A stretch of 64,000 nt of DNA from Nocardia panacis (GCF_003598715.1 NZ_QZFU01000006.1:186001-250000); one strand, 5' to 3'. Shown: positions 46,329 to 56,004, numbered from the stretch's first letter. Notes: a model not told the origin generated them from the sequence alone. Numbers and translations: made by a program.

Positions 46329-46607
46329 ATGGACGACACACTCACCATTCGCGAATTCCGCGCGAGCCTAGCCAGGGTCGTCGACGCGGCGGTCGAGGAC
46401 GGACACGTCACCGTGGTAACCAGGGGCGGTATACCGGTCGGCGCATTCGTACCGACCTACATGCTGGACAAACTCGAGGATTGGGAAGATGAGCAGCTCG
46501 GCCGCATCGCGGCGCAGGCCATCGCCGACGACAGGACCGACCCCGGCAAGAGCCTGACCGACATGTACGCCGAGATCCTCCAGGAGCCCACCTCGGGTGC
46601 CGCATGA
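46329..46607 (+). CDS. Phd/YefM-type antitoxin
   Basis: 92 residues. N-terminal Phd fold (LTIREFRASLARVVDAAVED, VTVVTRGGIPVGAFVPTYML) for DNA binding, and an acidic helical C-terminus (DDRTDPGKSLTDMYAEILQE) that should wrap the toxin. The ATG at 46329 is preferred because upstream codons run through the operator palindromes. Overlaps the toxin gene by four bases (ATGA). Confidence 0.87.
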   Translation: MDDTLTIREFRASLARVVDAAVEDGHVTVVTRGGIPVGAFVPTYMLDKLEDWEDEQLGRIAAQAIADDRTDPGKSLTDMYAEILQEPTSGAA

Positions 46608-46876
46608 AGTATGCCTTCGAATTTCGCCCTGCCGCCCAACGCAGCCTGCGCGCGATTCCCCAGGCCGATGCGATCGCACTGCTCAATGCCCTGACCTCCC
46701 TCGGCAATGACCCGTACGCGCCGAACGCCGCGGTCAAGCCGCTGACCGGCCAATCGGGGCTCTACCGACTGCGCTGCGGCAACTTTCGAGCGGTGTACCG
46801 CATCGATGACGGCCGACTGGTGATCCTGGTGATCGATGTGGGCCACCGCCGGGAGATCTACCGCAAACTGGACTGA
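46604..46876 (+). CDS. RelE/ParE-family toxin
   Basis: 90 residues. Compact RelE fold (FEFRPAAQRSLRAIPQADAI, KPLTGQSGLYRLRCGNFRAV, VIDVGHRREIYRKL). The C-terminal Arg/Tyr/His residues (H83-R-R-E-I-Y) match the RelE type that cuts ribosome-bound mRNA, so translation inhibition is expected rather than gyrase poisoning. ATGA overlap with the antitoxin secures the start. An identical copy of the secA terminator follows 9 bases after its stop. Confidence 0.88.
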   Translation: MKYAFEFRPAAQRSLRAIPQADAIALLNALTSLGNDPYAPNAAVKPLTGQSGLYRLRCGNFRAVYRIDDGRLVILVIDVGHRREIYRKLD

Positions 46877-46885
46877 TAGCCCCAA

Positions 46886-46922
46886 ACCGAAGGCACCCAC
46901 GGTTTTCCGTGGGTGCCTTCGG
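46886..46922 (+). terminator. Terminator after the toxin gene, copy 2 of the 37-bp repeat
   Basis: Identical in all 37 bases to 46242-46278: a 16-bp stem with TTTT loop, here followed by TGTTTT. It ends the antitoxin-toxin transcript. Confidence 0.88.
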
Positions 46923-47078
46923 TGTTTTGCGGGCCGGGCGGCTCAGCGATCCCCTCCTGATCCGTTGAGCCGGGGTGGTTGGGCGCGCTACTCGACAGTA
47001 GCAATATTTCTGAGAAGTTCCCAAAAATTTTCTATCAAGTTGTCTGATATGCGCGCATGACAGTAGGATTCGGGCACT

Positions 47079-47765
47079 ATGCAGCGCACTTCCGAGCCGG
47101 AGCGGCAGCGGCGTTTCGGACGCATGCTCCGGGAACGACGCGATGAACTCGGGCTCACCCAACTCCAGATCGGCGAACTCGGCGGGCCGTCCGCGCCGAC
47201 GATTCGCAAGATCGAGGACGGGATCGCCGTCATCAGCGCGGGCACTCTGAACAAACTCGACGCGCCGCTGCGCTGGCGGGCGGGCAGCGCGGCGCGCACC
47301 TACGCGGGCGGGGATCCCACACCCGAGGAGCCGGTCGCGCACGAGCGGCCGGGCGAATCGGTGGTCGCCGGACCGGACTCCATCCGCTTCGATATCGCCG
47401 ACCTGACCGGGCTGCTCGCCGCCTCGGGCAGGCTCAATGATGCGGTGGAACGCGGCGCCACCGCCGAACCCGCCGTGATGTCGGCGATCGCGGAACTCAA
47501 CCGGGTGGTGTCGCGCCTGTCCGCCCGCTACGCCACCACCATACTGGAACGCAATGGCGGCCCCGGCCGCCCACTGCATCCACTGGTCGAAATGGCCTTC
47601 GCCCACCTGCTCGAACGACCCGTCGACACCGAATCCGATGCCGCCACCGAGATCGAGGAACGCCGCTACCGGCGCTGGTTGGCCGGACGCGCCGAGGATG
47701 CGGACGCCGCGACCGAGACCCGCTTCCGACTGCGCTGGCAAACGGCCAATGGCGGGCAGCGTTGA
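47079..47765 (+). CDS. XRE-type helix-turn-helix protein, unknown ligand domain
   Basis: 228 residues. HTH at residues 10-62 (FGRMLRERRDELGLTQLQIG, ELGGPSAPTIRKIEDG). An uncharacterised middle and C-terminal part includes ADLTGLLAASGRLNDAVE and ELNRVVSRLSARYATTILER, helical. Upstream DNA (46985-47075) is unusually A/T-rich for the window, with runs like AAAAATTTT, suggesting a strong or bent promoter. It begins a three-gene island with an EspR-like protein and an ImmA/IrrE-like protease. Target unknown. Confidence 0.75.
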   Translation: MQRTSEPERQRRFGRMLRERRDELGLTQLQIGELGGPSAPTIRKIEDGIAVISAGTLNKLDAPLRWRAGSAARTYAGGDPTPEEPVAHERPGESVVAGPDSIRFDIADLTGLLAASGRLNDAVERGATAEPAVMSAIAELNRVVSRLSARYATTILERNGGPGRPLHPLVEMAFAHLLERPVDTESDAATEIEERRYRRWLAGRAEDADAATETRFRLRWQTANGGQR

Positions 47766-47817
47766 CACGCGACCGCCGGCCTGCTGTGTTGACAGGCGAC
47801 CAAGGACAGAGGATCGC

Positions 47818-48234
47818 ATGAGCGAGGCACCGCTGCCGCTGAGCAGCAAGGTCAATCGCCTCTTCGCGGTGCTGCACCCGCGCTCGGCTCCGGAACGCGA
47901 CAACGCGGCGGTCGCCGAACAGGTCAGTGCCCTATTGGCGCGCACTGGGGCGCCGATATATCTCGAGCGGCTGCGCCGCGGCGAGCGCGACACCGAAACC
48001 CATTGGTCCACAGCGGATGTCGAAATCCTCGCGGCCATCGCCACCGCGTTCGGCGTGGCGCCGGACTACCTGAGGACCTCGGGCGCGGCGGCCGCCGCGA
48101 TCGATCGCGAACTCGAACTGCTCGCCACCATGCGCGATGCGAATATCGCCAGCGTCGCACTGCGCGGGTCGGCCGTCGATCGCGCGGCACTGGCCCGCAT
48201 CCTCGACGAGGTGATCGATCCGCCCACTGGGTAG
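47818..48234 (+). CDS. EspR-like nucleoid-associated HTH protein
   Basis: 138 residues. Organisation matches mycobacterial EspR: KVNRLFAVLHP, a helix-turn-helix-like part (AEQVSALLARTGAPIYLERL, RRGERDTE), and the dimerisation part DRELELLATMRDANIASVAL-like. EspR binds many loci and activates ESX-1 genes in M. tuberculosis; here it is one member of a paralogous group and need not share that target. ATG at 47818 after AGGACAGAGG. It lies 52 bases after the XRE gene. Confidence 0.78.
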   Translation: MSEAPLPLSSKVNRLFAVLHPRSAPERDNAAVAEQVSALLARTGAPIYLERLRRGERDTETHWSTADVEILAAIATAFGVAPDYLRTSGAAAAAIDRELELLATMRDANIASVALRGSAVDRAALARILDEVIDPPTG

Positions 48235-48269
48235 CATCGTCTCCCGACGCGGACTAGGGAGATGGGCGC

Positions 48270-48794
48270 ATGGCCGGTATCGAGGAACGCTTCGCCGCCC
48301 TCGCGCACACCGTGTCGATTCCGCACCCGTGGCGGCTGAGCGACTATGTCGAGCGGGTCGCCGCCCATCGCGGCAGGCCGATCACCCTGCATCCGGTCGA
48401 CGCGGGCCTGCTCGCCGGCGACGGCTGCGGCACCGGCAGCGGGTTGTGGATCGCCCGGCGCGACGCCGATCTGATCGTCTACGGCGCGGACACCACCCAG
48501 TGGCACGCCGAACACATTGTCGTGCACGAACTGGGGCATATGCTGCTCGGTCACGGCGCGGAGCCGGAACCGTCGGCGCCCGCGGTACCCGAGCAGACCT
48601 TGGCCGCGGTCGCCGAACTACTGCCATCGATCTCGCTGGAGTCGATCGCGCAGGTGCTCGGCCGCACCGATTACGGCACCGCCCGCGAACGTGACGCGGA
48701 GAGTTTCGCGGATCTGGTGATGCTGCGGGCTTTGCGCCCACCGCGGCGAAATTCCTTGTTGCACAAGACCTTTTTCCGCGATGGGCGATCCTAG
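48270..48794 (+). CDS. ImmA/IrrE-like zinc metallopeptidase
   Basis: 174 residues. The zinc motif HELGHMLLGH in AEHIVVHELGHMLLGHG, near residue 90, with a downstream Glu in RERDAESFADLVML near residue 150 (third ligand), as in ImmA/IrrE. Such enzymes cleave XRE-type repressors to switch on stress or mobile-element genes, so the XRE and EspR-like proteins directly upstream are natural candidates. ATG with GGGAGATGGG just upstream, 35 bases after the EspR-like gene. Convergent to hpf with a 20-base gap. Confidence 0.83.
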   Translation: MAGIEERFAALAHTVSIPHPWRLSDYVERVAAHRGRPITLHPVDAGLLAGDGCGTGSGLWIARRDADLIVYGADTTQWHAEHIVVHELGHMLLGHGAEPEPSAPAVPEQTLAAVAELLPSISLESIAQVLGRTDYGTARERDAESFADLVMLRALRPPRRNSLLHKTFFRDGRS

Positions 48795-48814
48795 GAACCT
48801 ACGGCGGGAACTCG

Positions 48815-49531
48815 CTACGCGAGCCGGATGAGGCCGTAGTCGAAGGCGTGCCGCCGATAGACAACCGACGGTCGGTCGGTGGCCTGATCGTGGAAGAGGA
48901 AGAAATCGTGTCCAACGAGCTCCATCTGGTAGAGGGCGTCGTCGACGGACATCGGACTCGCGGAGTGGATCTTGGTGCGCACGATATGGCCGGGGCCTTC
49001 CTGCGCGCCATGCTCGCCGTGCTCGTGGGCGGCGGCGGAATCCGGCCGCTCGAACAGTGCGTCGTCGATCAGTTCCGCGGTGGCCTCGGCGACCGAGACC
49101 GGAGTCTTCTCGCCGTAGTGCACCCGCCGCCTATCTTTGGTGCGGCGCAGGCGGCTCTCCAGCTTGGCCGTCACCGACTCCAGGGCGGCGTAGAAGCTGT
49201 CGGCGCACGCCTCGGCGCGCACGACCGGCCCCTTACCGCGCGCGGTGATCTCCACACGCTGACATGCCTTGCGCTGGCGGCGATTTCGCTCGTGGAACAG
49301 TTCGACGTCGAACAGGAAGATCGACGGATCGAAGCGCTCGAGCCTGGACAATTTCTCCGCGACATAGATTCGGAAATGATCGGGAACCTCGACGTTGCGT
49401 CCTTTGACGACGACGTCGGCGCGCGGTGCGCGCATCTGTTCCGCTACGGGTATCTCTGCCGCGTCCATCGGGCTGACATCCAGCACCGAGGTTTCGGCGT
49501 CTTTCACTGAAGGTCGTGAAGAAGTCGTCAC
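48815..49531 (-). CDS. hpf: Long-form ribosome hibernation promoting factor
   Basis: 238 residues. N-terminal HPF/RaiA domain (ADVVVKGRNVEVPDHFRIYV, ARGKGPVVRAEACADSFYAA) and C-terminal dimerisation domain (MSVDDALYQMELVGHDFFLF, then VVYRRHAFDYGLIRL). It joins 70S ribosomes into inactive 100S dimers in dormancy or starvation. The GTG has GGGAGGT 7 bases upstream, giving a start with a 60-residue variable leader. Gene order with secA and comF follows M. tuberculosis (Rv3241c), apart from the inserted islands. Confidence 0.93.
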   Translation of the reverse strand: MTTSSRPSVKDAETSVLDVSPMDAAEIPVAEQMRAPRADVVVKGRNVEVPDHFRIYVAEKLSRLERFDPSIFLFDVELFHERNRRQRKACQRVEITARGKGPVVRAEACADSFYAALESVTAKLESRLRRTKDRRRVHYGEKTPVSVAEATAELIDDALFERPDSAAAHEHGEHGAQEGPGHIVRTKIHSASPMSVDDALYQMELVGHDFFLFHDQATDRPSVVYRRHAFDYGLIRLA

Positions 49532-49717
49532 GCGCGTACCTCCCGAATATGGCCGCACAGACCGATTCGCGTGCGGCGGGGCTTGCCGTGCCGAGAGACG
49601 GAATTCGCCCGGCACTCAGAGTCCGGGGCACCACCTCCAAACTTCCCGTTCGGTGTGTGATCGCGACGCTAGTACGCCATCGAGCGGACCGCCAGTGTTC
49701 ACGGGAATTTCTCGACG

Positions 49718-50362
49718 TTAGGCTCCGCACACCACCAGCACCGCGCGGGTGCGCAGGCCCACTCGACTCAGCGCGCGCACGGTCTCCGTGGCGGTCGCGC
49801 CGGTGGTCAGCACGTCGTCGACCAGCACGACCTCGACATTTTCGGGAATCTGGGCGGAGTTCACAGCGGCGGGGGCGACAATAATTCGCCCGTGTAGGTT
49901 GTGATGGCGTTCACGTGTTGTCAACCCCACAGAATCACGCACATACCATCGGGTTCGCGCAAGCGGGACCACCTGGCAATCGTGCAGCCAACCGGTGGCG
50001 GCGCGGGCCGCGCGCAGGACCGGATCGCCGCCGCGCCGCCGGGCGGCGGCCCGCCTGCTCGGCGCCGGAACCACCATCAGTGGACGATCTTTCGCGCGCA
50101 GCGTGGATAGCGCACGGGCCAGCGCTACGCCCAGCGGTGCGGCCAGATCCCGGCGACCGCGCTCCTTGGCGGCGAGCACCGCGCGCCGGGCCGCGCCGCG
50201 ATACGGGCCGAGCGCCCAGCACGGGACGCCGGGATCCGAGCGCGGACGCAACCGGATCGGGTCGCGGCTCAGTTCCGCCGCGCAGTCCGTGCACCAGTCG
50301 ACGCCTGGCGTGTCGCAGCCGCCGCAGGATGCAGGCAGCACCAGGTCCAGAAGCGTTCGCAT
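49718..50362 (-). CDS. ComF family phosphoribosyltransferase-like protein
   Basis: 214 residues. An N-terminal CxxC...CxxC zinc finger (SCGGC, DWCTDC) and a C-terminal PRTase domain with VVLVDDVLTTGATATE as the PRPP loop. ComF proteins support DNA uptake in competent bacteria; in Mycobacteriales the role is unknown. Its start lies about 200 bases from lpqB, with two imperfect repeats between. Confidence 0.88.
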   Translation of the reverse strand: MRTLLDLVLPASCGGCDTPGVDWCTDCAAELSRDPIRLRPRSDPGVPCWALGPYRGAARRAVLAAKERGRRDLAAPLGVALARALSTLRAKDRPLMVVPAPSRRAAARRRGGDPVLRAARAATGWLHDCQVVPLARTRWYVRDSVGLTTRERHHNLHGRIIVAPAAVNSAQIPENVEVVLVDDVLTTGATATETVRALSRVGLRTRAVLVVCGA

Positions 50363-50374
50363 CCGGCGAGTTTA

Positions 50375-50478
50375 GGCGTACCTCCGCCTTCGCTCCGGCC
50401 ATGCGCAAGTCTAAAGACGGCTACGCCGACAGCGTCCATTGGCGTACCCCGCATTCGCCTCCGGCCGTGCGCGGGTCT
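50375..50478. repeat. Two imperfect 38-bp direct repeats
   Basis: Units at 50375-50412 and 50441-50478 both start GGCGTACC and end GTCT, sharing TTCGC, CCGGCC and TGCGC blocks with a 66-base period. They occupy the lpqB-comF gap. No gene is seen in this gap. Confidence 0.6.
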
Positions 50479-50565
50479 TCGCCTGCAGCGCCGATCAGGC
50501 GCGAGAGAGGCTCAGCGCACAACCGACAGCAACAATCCACAGCGCACCGCCGAAGGCGACAATCC

Positions 50566-52374
50566 TCAACCGGGCAGCACCGGAATCGCGTTCTCCCCCA
50601 ACCCCGGTTCCTCACGCCAGTATGGTTCGCCGCCGTCCGGATTGCTGGTCAACTGGAGCACCGCGCGGAAGTCGGCGACGTATTCGCGGTCGGAGGACGC
50701 ACTGATCGCGCGGACCGGCGCGGTCAGATTGCGCGTGGTCTGCGGCATCGGTTGCGAACCGTCGATGGACACCGTGGACACCGGATCGACATTGCCCTCC
50801 CTGGCGATGGCGATGGTGTCCGCCCCGAGCCAGCTCAGCGAGATGGCGCGGGTGCTCAGCGTGATCCCGATGGGCAGCGGGGCGGTCAGCGCGTAGCCGC
50901 CGTCGGCGTGCCGCTCGATGACCGCGACGTAGACCTTGCCGTCGGCGATGACCGCCGCGCGCACCCCGGTGCGCGAGACCCGGATCTCGGTGATCGGCAG
51001 GCGGGCGCCGGAATTGGCGGCGATCAGCGCCGAGATGTCCACCTCCTGCCTGGAGACGGTGCCGGTGGCGCGGTCGTTGACCACCCGGATGATGTGTTCG
51101 CCGTCGATCACCGCCCAGGCGGCGGCGCCATCCGCATTCCAGGACGGCCTGCTGATGGTGGCGCCCTCGGCGACGGGGAAGGCATTGCCGCCGTAGCTGC
51201 CGATCATCAGTGTCTGTGCCGGATCGGGTGCGGGCCGCCCGGTGGCGGCGACGGCGGCGACCAGTTGACCGTCGGGTGAGATGGCCGCCGACTGCAGGTT
51301 GTTGACCGCGCCGAAGTAGCCGGGGGTGGCGGTGACGCCCGCGCTGTCCACCTGCACCAGGCCGCCGCCGCGCAGGGCGTGCAGACCGACGCGGTTCTGC
51401 GCGTAGGCGTTCGGGCTGAACGCCTCCACGTCGGCCACCGACCAGCCGCCGGCGGCGTAGCGGTCGTCGAGGGGTTTGCCCTCGGCCAGTAGCTGGTACG
51501 GGCCGAGGATATCCGCGCCGGACAGGGTCAATACCACCTGCGCGGCGAGCAGTTCCCGGTCGCGGGCGGCGAGGGGGGACACGCCGGAGAAGTCGATGTG
51601 CACGCCGCCGAGGCCGATGCCGACATCCTCGGGATCGCCATTGGCCTTGGTGATGGGGCCGCGCAGCGCGACCGGCGCGGCGAGTTCATTGCGCAGCACG
51701 GGTGCGAGCGCGGGCTGCGGACCCTGGTTCAGCAGGCCGAGCAGCCGCTGGGTGAGTTGCACTTTGGGTGCGGCGATCCAGCGCAGATCGGGGACCAGAG
51801 CGGTGCCGGTGGGGTCGATGAAGTAGAGCACGTAGCGGCGGTAGGACTTGCCGAAGGCGATGGAGTCCATGATCACGCCGTCGGGCAGGTCGTCGATGCG
51901 CCATTCCCCGTCGACCTTGCTCATCTCGATCTTGTCTTCGCGCGGATCGTTGGGCAGCGCCTTGTACGCGCCGTCGGCGGAGAGTTCGCCGACTTTGCGC
52001 GCGCGGATCACATAGGTGGCCTTGTCGCCGGAGCGGGATTCGCGCAGGGTGTCGGGGCGCTCCACGATGACGGTGCCCGCGGTGTCGTCCCAGTGGGTGG
52101 CGGCCTGCGGTGTCATGTATTGGCGGGCGGCCAGGTGCCGATTGGCGGGATCGGCGGTGGCTTGCAGGAAGTCGCGCAGCAGCAGATCCGGGTCGCGGCC
52201 GGACAGGGGCAGCGGCGGGCCGTCGGAGGTGGGCTGACGGTTGAGGGTGCCCAGCGCCTGCGGGGCGGAGGATTCCGGCAGGCTCGCGCAGCCGCCGAGC
52301 AGCAGCAGCGACAACAGCGCCGCGCCGAGCGCGGACGCCCGGCGCGGACCCGCGAGTCGGTGGCGCACGGTCAT
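50566..52374 (-). CDS. lpqB: Lipoprotein LpqB, MtrAB accessory protein
   Basis: 602 residues. The signal peptide ends in the lipobox LLGGCAS (Cys near 29), then come a GerMN-like domain (about 200-320) and a C-terminal beta-propeller. It anchors outside the membrane and modulates MtrB in mycobacteria. The ATG overlaps the mtrB stop (ATGA, 52371-52374), so it is the last gene of mtrA-mtrB-lpqB. Confidence 0.94.
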   Translation of the reverse strand: MTVRHRLAGPRRASALGAALLSLLLLGGCASLPESSAPQALGTLNRQPTSDGPPLPLSGRDPDLLLRDFLQATADPANRHLAARQYMTPQAATHWDDTAGTVIVERPDTLRESRSGDKATYVIRARKVGELSADGAYKALPNDPREDKIEMSKVDGEWRIDDLPDGVIMDSIAFGKSYRRYVLYFIDPTGTALVPDLRWIAAPKVQLTQRLLGLLNQGPQPALAPVLRNELAAPVALRGPITKANGDPEDVGIGLGGVHIDFSGVSPLAARDRELLAAQVVLTLSGADILGPYQLLAEGKPLDDRYAAGGWSVADVEAFSPNAYAQNRVGLHALRGGGLVQVDSAGVTATPGYFGAVNNLQSAAISPDGQLVAAVAATGRPAPDPAQTLMIGSYGGNAFPVAEGATISRPSWNADGAAAWAVIDGEHIIRVVNDRATGTVSRQEVDISALIAANSGARLPITEIRVSRTGVRAAVIADGKVYVAVIERHADGGYALTAPLPIGITLSTRAISLSWLGADTIAIAREGNVDPVSTVSIDGSQPMPQTTRNLTAPVRAISASSDREYVADFRAVLQLTSNPDGGEPYWREEPGLGENAIPVLPG

Positions 52375-54446
52375 GACTGTACGTCCCCGCGATCAGCGGA
52401 TCGGGGCGCACCCGACGGCGGGTGGGCCGTGTCACCGGCGGCGGTATCGCCGCCCGAGTCGGCTCCGCTTGCTGTCGATGAATCCTGTTGCGATTCGGTC
52501 GAATTCGACCCCGAAGTCGAATCGTTCGCGGCCCCTGTCGAATTCGGTTTCGGAGCCGAATTCGCTTCACCGCCAATAGAATCGGACCATACGGACGAAT
52601 CATGGAGTGCCGACGTGGATTCCGCTGCCGCCGACCCCGAGTCCGCATCGGATTCGGTTCGATCCGACCGACCTGCCCCCTGCTTGGATTCGGCTCCCGC
52701 CGAATCGGATTCGGTTTCGGTTCGATCGAATTCGGCTCCCGAAGGATCGCCCGGCGTGCCCGCCGGATCCACCAGCACCACCGTGTCGCCGCCGGGCGAT
52801 TCGGCACCGCCCGCACCGGGTTCGTCCGCCTCGGTCTGCTTGCGCAGCGGCGGTTCCAGCGACAGCGGGCTGGCGCCGAGCTTCTTCCCGCGCACCAGCG
52901 GCAGCGTCAGCCGGAAACTCGCGCCGAGACCGACCTCGCCCCACGCCTCGAGCCTGCCCTCGTGCAGATTGGCGTCCTCGACGCTGATGGACAACCCGAG
53001 TCCGGTGCCGCCGGAACGCCGCATCCGGGACGGATCCGAACGCCAGAACCGGTTGAAGACCAGCTTCTCCTCCCCCGGTCGCAGTCCGACACCCTGATCG
53101 CGCACCACCACCGCGACCGCGTTGGCCTCGATATCCCCGCGCATCCGGATGAGGACGGGTTTGCCCTCGCTGTGGTCGATGGCATTGGCGAGCAGATTGC
53201 GCAGCACCCGTTCGACGCGGCGCGGATCCACCTCGGCGACCAAGGGATCCTCTGGCAGGTCGGCGATCACCTCGACGCCCGCGTCCTTGGCCAGATGCCG
53301 CACGGTGGAGATGGCCGCCCGCGCACACATGCGCACATCCAGCGATTCCACCTGCAATTCGGCCACACCCGCGTCGTGGCGGCTGATCTCGAGCAGATCG
53401 TTGAGCAGACCCTCGAATCGGTCCAGCTCGTTGACGAGCAGTTCGGCGCTGCGCGCGAGGGCGGGTTCGAGATCGTCGCTGCTGCCGTGGATCAGGTCGG
53501 CGGCCATGCGCACCGTGGTGAGCGGGGTCCGCAGTTCGTGGCTGACATCGGAGGTGAAGCGGCGCTGGAGATTTCCGAATTCCTCCAACTGGCTGATCTG
53601 TTTGGACAGGCTCTCGGCCATCTCGTTGAACGCCTGCGCCAGCCGCGCCATATCGTCCTCGCCGCGCACCAGCATGCGCTCTTTGAGGCGACCGTCGGCG
53701 AAGCGGCCCGCGATGCGGGCGGCCGAGCGGATGGGCAGCACCACCTGTCGGGTGACCAGGGCGGTGATGGCGGCCAGCAGGATCAGCAGGACACCACCGC
53801 CGACCAGCATGGTGGAGCGCATGAGCGAGAGGCTGCGCTCCTCATTGGCCAGCGGGAAGATCAGGTAGATCTCCAGGGTCGGGATCTCGGCGCTCGGGCT
53901 GCCGATGATCAGCGCCCGCCCGTGGTAGCCGTCCGGGTCCGAGACCGTGGCGAACTGATAGCTGACCTGGTTGCGCTGGACGAACCGGCGCAGCTCGTCG
54001 GGCACCTCCTGCACCTGGCCCTTGGAGATCTCCTGCTGCGGATTGCCGCCGACAATACTGAGCGCGGAATCGAAACTGCCTGCCGCGCCGGTGGATTGGC
54101 CGGTGCCGCCGCGGTTGGACAGCGCGTTGCGGGCATCGGCGAGCCGGGACTGCTGGGTGCCGATATCGTGCACGCCCGCCAGTTGGCTCTGCACCGTATT
54201 GCGGGCGCGATCCATCTCCTCGACCGCGGCGTTGATCTTCGCGTCGAGCAGCCGATCGGTGATCTGGCTGGTGAGCACGACACCGAGAATCGTGATGACG
54301 ATCAGCGAGAGGGTGACCGTCGAGACGATCACCCTCAGCTGCAACGATCGTCGCCACAGGTGCCCCAGGGCGATACCGACCGCCTGGAACCAGGCCGTGA
54401 CCGGTGCCAGCGCCCGCTCGGATTTGAGCAGCACCTCACCGGTCAC
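52371..54446 (-). CDS. mtrB: Sensor histidine kinase MtrB with long acidic tail
   Basis: 691 residues. Two membrane helices ([38 protein letters not shown]), extracytoplasmic sensor, HAMP, HisKA with H303 in [19 protein letters not shown], and HATPase ([28 protein letters not shown]). It controls cell division and wall metabolism with MtrA. The conserved part ends near residue 560; about 125 extra residues rich in Ser, Asp, Glu, Thr and Asn follow, with no counterpart in the 567-residue M. tuberculosis protein. GTG start, 100 bases after mtrA. Confidence 0.94.
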   Translation of the reverse strand: MTGEVLLKSERALAPVTAWFQAVGIALGHLWRRSLQLRVIVSTVTLSLIVITILGVVLTSQITDRLLDAKINAAVEEMDRARNTVQSQLAGVHDIGTQQSRLADARNALSNRGGTGQSTGAAGSFDSALSIVGGNPQQEISKGQVQEVPDELRRFVQRNQVSYQFATVSDPDGYHGRALIIGSPSAEIPTLEIYLIFPLANEERSLSLMRSTMLVGGGVLLILLAAITALVTRQVVLPIRSAARIAGRFADGRLKERMLVRGEDDMARLAQAFNEMAESLSKQISQLEEFGNLQRRFTSDVSHELRTPLTTVRMAADLIHGSSDDLEPALARSAELLVNELDRFEGLLNDLLEISRHDAGVAELQVESLDVRMCARAAISTVRHLAKDAGVEVIADLPEDPLVAEVDPRRVERVLRNLLANAIDHSEGKPVLIRMRGDIEANAVAVVVRDQGVGLRPGEEKLVFNRFWRSDPSRMRRSGGTGLGLSISVEDANLHEGRLEAWGEVGLGASFRLTLPLVRGKKLGASPLSLEPPLRKQTEADEPGAGGAESPGGDTVVLVDPAGTPGDPSGAEFDRTETESDSAGAESKQGAGRSDRTESDADSGSAAAESTSALHDSSVWSDSIGGEANSAPKPNSTGAANDSTSGSNSTESQQDSSTASGADSGGDTAAGDTAHPPSGAPRSADRGDVQS

Positions 54447-54456
54447 AGCCGCGCCT

Positions 54457-54537
54457 CAGCGGCGATCGAGCCGCTCGGCGACACAGCGGCGATCGAGCCG
54501 CTCGGCGACTCAGCGGCGATGAAGCCGCTCGGCGAAA
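54457..54537 (-). repeat. Three 27-bp tandem repeats between mtrA and mtrB
   Basis: Units at 54457-54483, 54484-54510 and 54511-54537, each starting CAGCGGCGAT and holding the small palindrome GCCGCTCGGC. They make up most of the mtrA-mtrB intercistronic gap and could fold into consecutive RNA hairpins. Confidence 0.85.
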
Positions 54538-54546
54538 AGCTGCCGA

Positions 54547-55224
54547 TCACGGGGGTCCGGCCTTGTAACCGACTCCGCGTACGGTCAAGACGATCTCCGG
54601 ATTCTCGGGATCCTTCTCCACCTTGGCGCGCAGCCGCTGCACGTGCACATTCACCAGGCGGGTATCGGCGGCGTGCCGGTAGCCCCACACCTGCTCGAGC
54701 AGCACCTCGCGGGTGAATACCTGACGCGGTTTGCGGGCCAGCGCGACCAGCAGGTCGAACTCCAGCGGGGTGAGCGAGATCTGCGCACCGCCGCGAGTCA
54801 CCTTGTGCGCGGGCACATCGATGACGATATCGGCGATGGACAGCAGCTCCGCCGGCTCCTCCTCGGTGCGGCGCAGGCGGGCGCGCACCCTGGCGACGAG
54901 TTCCTTGGGCTTGAACGGTTTGACGATGTAATCGTCCGCGCCGGATTCGAGTCCGAGCACGACGTCGACGGTATCCGTCTTCGCCGTGAGCATGACGATC
55001 GGAACACCGGAATCGGCCCGCAGCACGCGGCATACGTCGATGCCGTTCATGCCGGGCAGCATCAGGTCCAGCAACACCAGATCGGGGCGGATCTCGCGGA
55101 CCGCCGCCAGTGCCTGCGTGCCGTCGCCGACCACATGCGGGTCGAACCCTTCCCCGCGCAAGACGATCGTCAGCATCTCCGCGAGTGCCATATCGTCGTC
55201 GACGACCAGAATCTTCGGCTTCAT
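54547..55224 (-). CDS. mtrA: Response regulator MtrA
   Basis: 225 residues. Receiver domain with phosphoacceptor D53 in LVLLDLMLPGMNG and acidic pocket D9-D10-D11 region, Lys in VKPFKPKELVARVRARL. OmpR-type winged helix (VTRGGAQISLTPLEFDLLVA, KPRQVFTREVLLEQVWGY, TLVNVHVQRLRAKVE-like). It is an essential regulator of replication, division and wall hydrolases in mycobacteria. ATG at 55224. First gene of mtrA-mtrB-lpqB, 78 bases after tmk. Confidence 0.96.
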   Translation of the reverse strand: MKPKILVVDDDMALAEMLTIVLRGEGFDPHVVGDGTQALAAVREIRPDLVLLDLMLPGMNGIDVCRVLRADSGVPIVMLTAKTDTVDVVLGLESGADDYIVKPFKPKELVARVRARLRRTEEEPAELLSIADIVIDVPAHKVTRGGAQISLTPLEFDLLVALARKPRQVFTREVLLEQVWGYRHAADTRLVNVHVQRLRAKVEKDPENPEIVLTVRGVGYKAGPP

Positions 55225-55302
55225 AAGTACTATGTTGTCATCTCCCAGGCCAGGATCGGGCCGCCACGCCTACACTGGTGCGAACCCGCCGCACATCTAA
55301 CC

Positions 55303-55950
55303 CTATCGGGTAATCAATTCCCGCAAACGGTGGGTCAGCGTGGCCGGATCGTCACCGGATCGGAATATCCACCACGGCCCGTACCAGTTTCGTTGAGCCA
55401 GCTCACGGTACACCGCCAGGGTGCGCCGCTGCAGACCGCCATCGCGTTCGTAGGCGTCCAATGCGCGCGCCTCGTCGAGTTCGCCGCGCCGCCAGGCCCG
55501 TTCGGCCGCCACCTCCGGCGCCACATCCAGCAGCACCTGCAGTGCGGGCACCGGCAGGTCGAACCGATCGAACTCCAAATTCCCCACCCAGCCGACGATT
55601 TCGCCGTCGATGGACTGGGCGAGCCGGGCCGCGCTGTAGGCCGCGTTGGAGGCCACGTAGCGATCGAGCAGCACAATATCGTTGTCCGCCAAGAGCTTCG
55701 CCAGCTCCGAGGCGCCCTCGGCGCGGTCGAGCGCGAACATCAGCGCCATCGCGTGCACCGAATCCACCAGATCCCCGTGGCCGCCGCGCAGCGCCTCGGC
55801 CGCCAGATCCGCGTGCACCGAGCGCCCGTAGCGCGGAAACGCCAAGGTTCCCACGCGAATCCCGTTCGCGCGCAGCTGCGCGGTCACCGCGTCGGTGAGC
55901 GTCCGCTTGCCCGCGCCGTCGAGGCCCTCGACCGCTATCAGCACTCCCAT
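55303..55950 (-). CDS. tmk: Thymidylate kinase
   Basis: 215 residues. P-loop GLDGAGKRTL near residue 10, the DR(Y) lid motif in LLDRYVASNAAYSAARL and the FPRYG segment. It phosphorylates dTMP to dTDP. The sequence is of the actinobacterial type with a short lid. ATG at 55950. It lies between sahH and mtrA on the same strand, separated from sahH by a strong hairpin. Confidence 0.93.
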   Translation of the reverse strand: MGVLIAVEGLDGAGKRTLTDAVTAQLRANGIRVGTLAFPRYGRSVHADLAAEALRGGHGDLVDSVHAMALMFALDRAEGASELAKLLADNDIVLLDRYVASNAAYSAARLAQSIDGEIVGWVGNLEFDRFDLPVPALQVLLDVAPEVAAERAWRRGELDEARALDAYERDGGLQRRTLAVYRELAQRNWYGPWWIFRSGDDPATLTHRLRELITR

Positions 55951-56004
55951 GACCAGGCAGAATACCCGCCTCGGTCGCAGCGCGGCCGAGGCGGCGGGAA
56001 AAGC

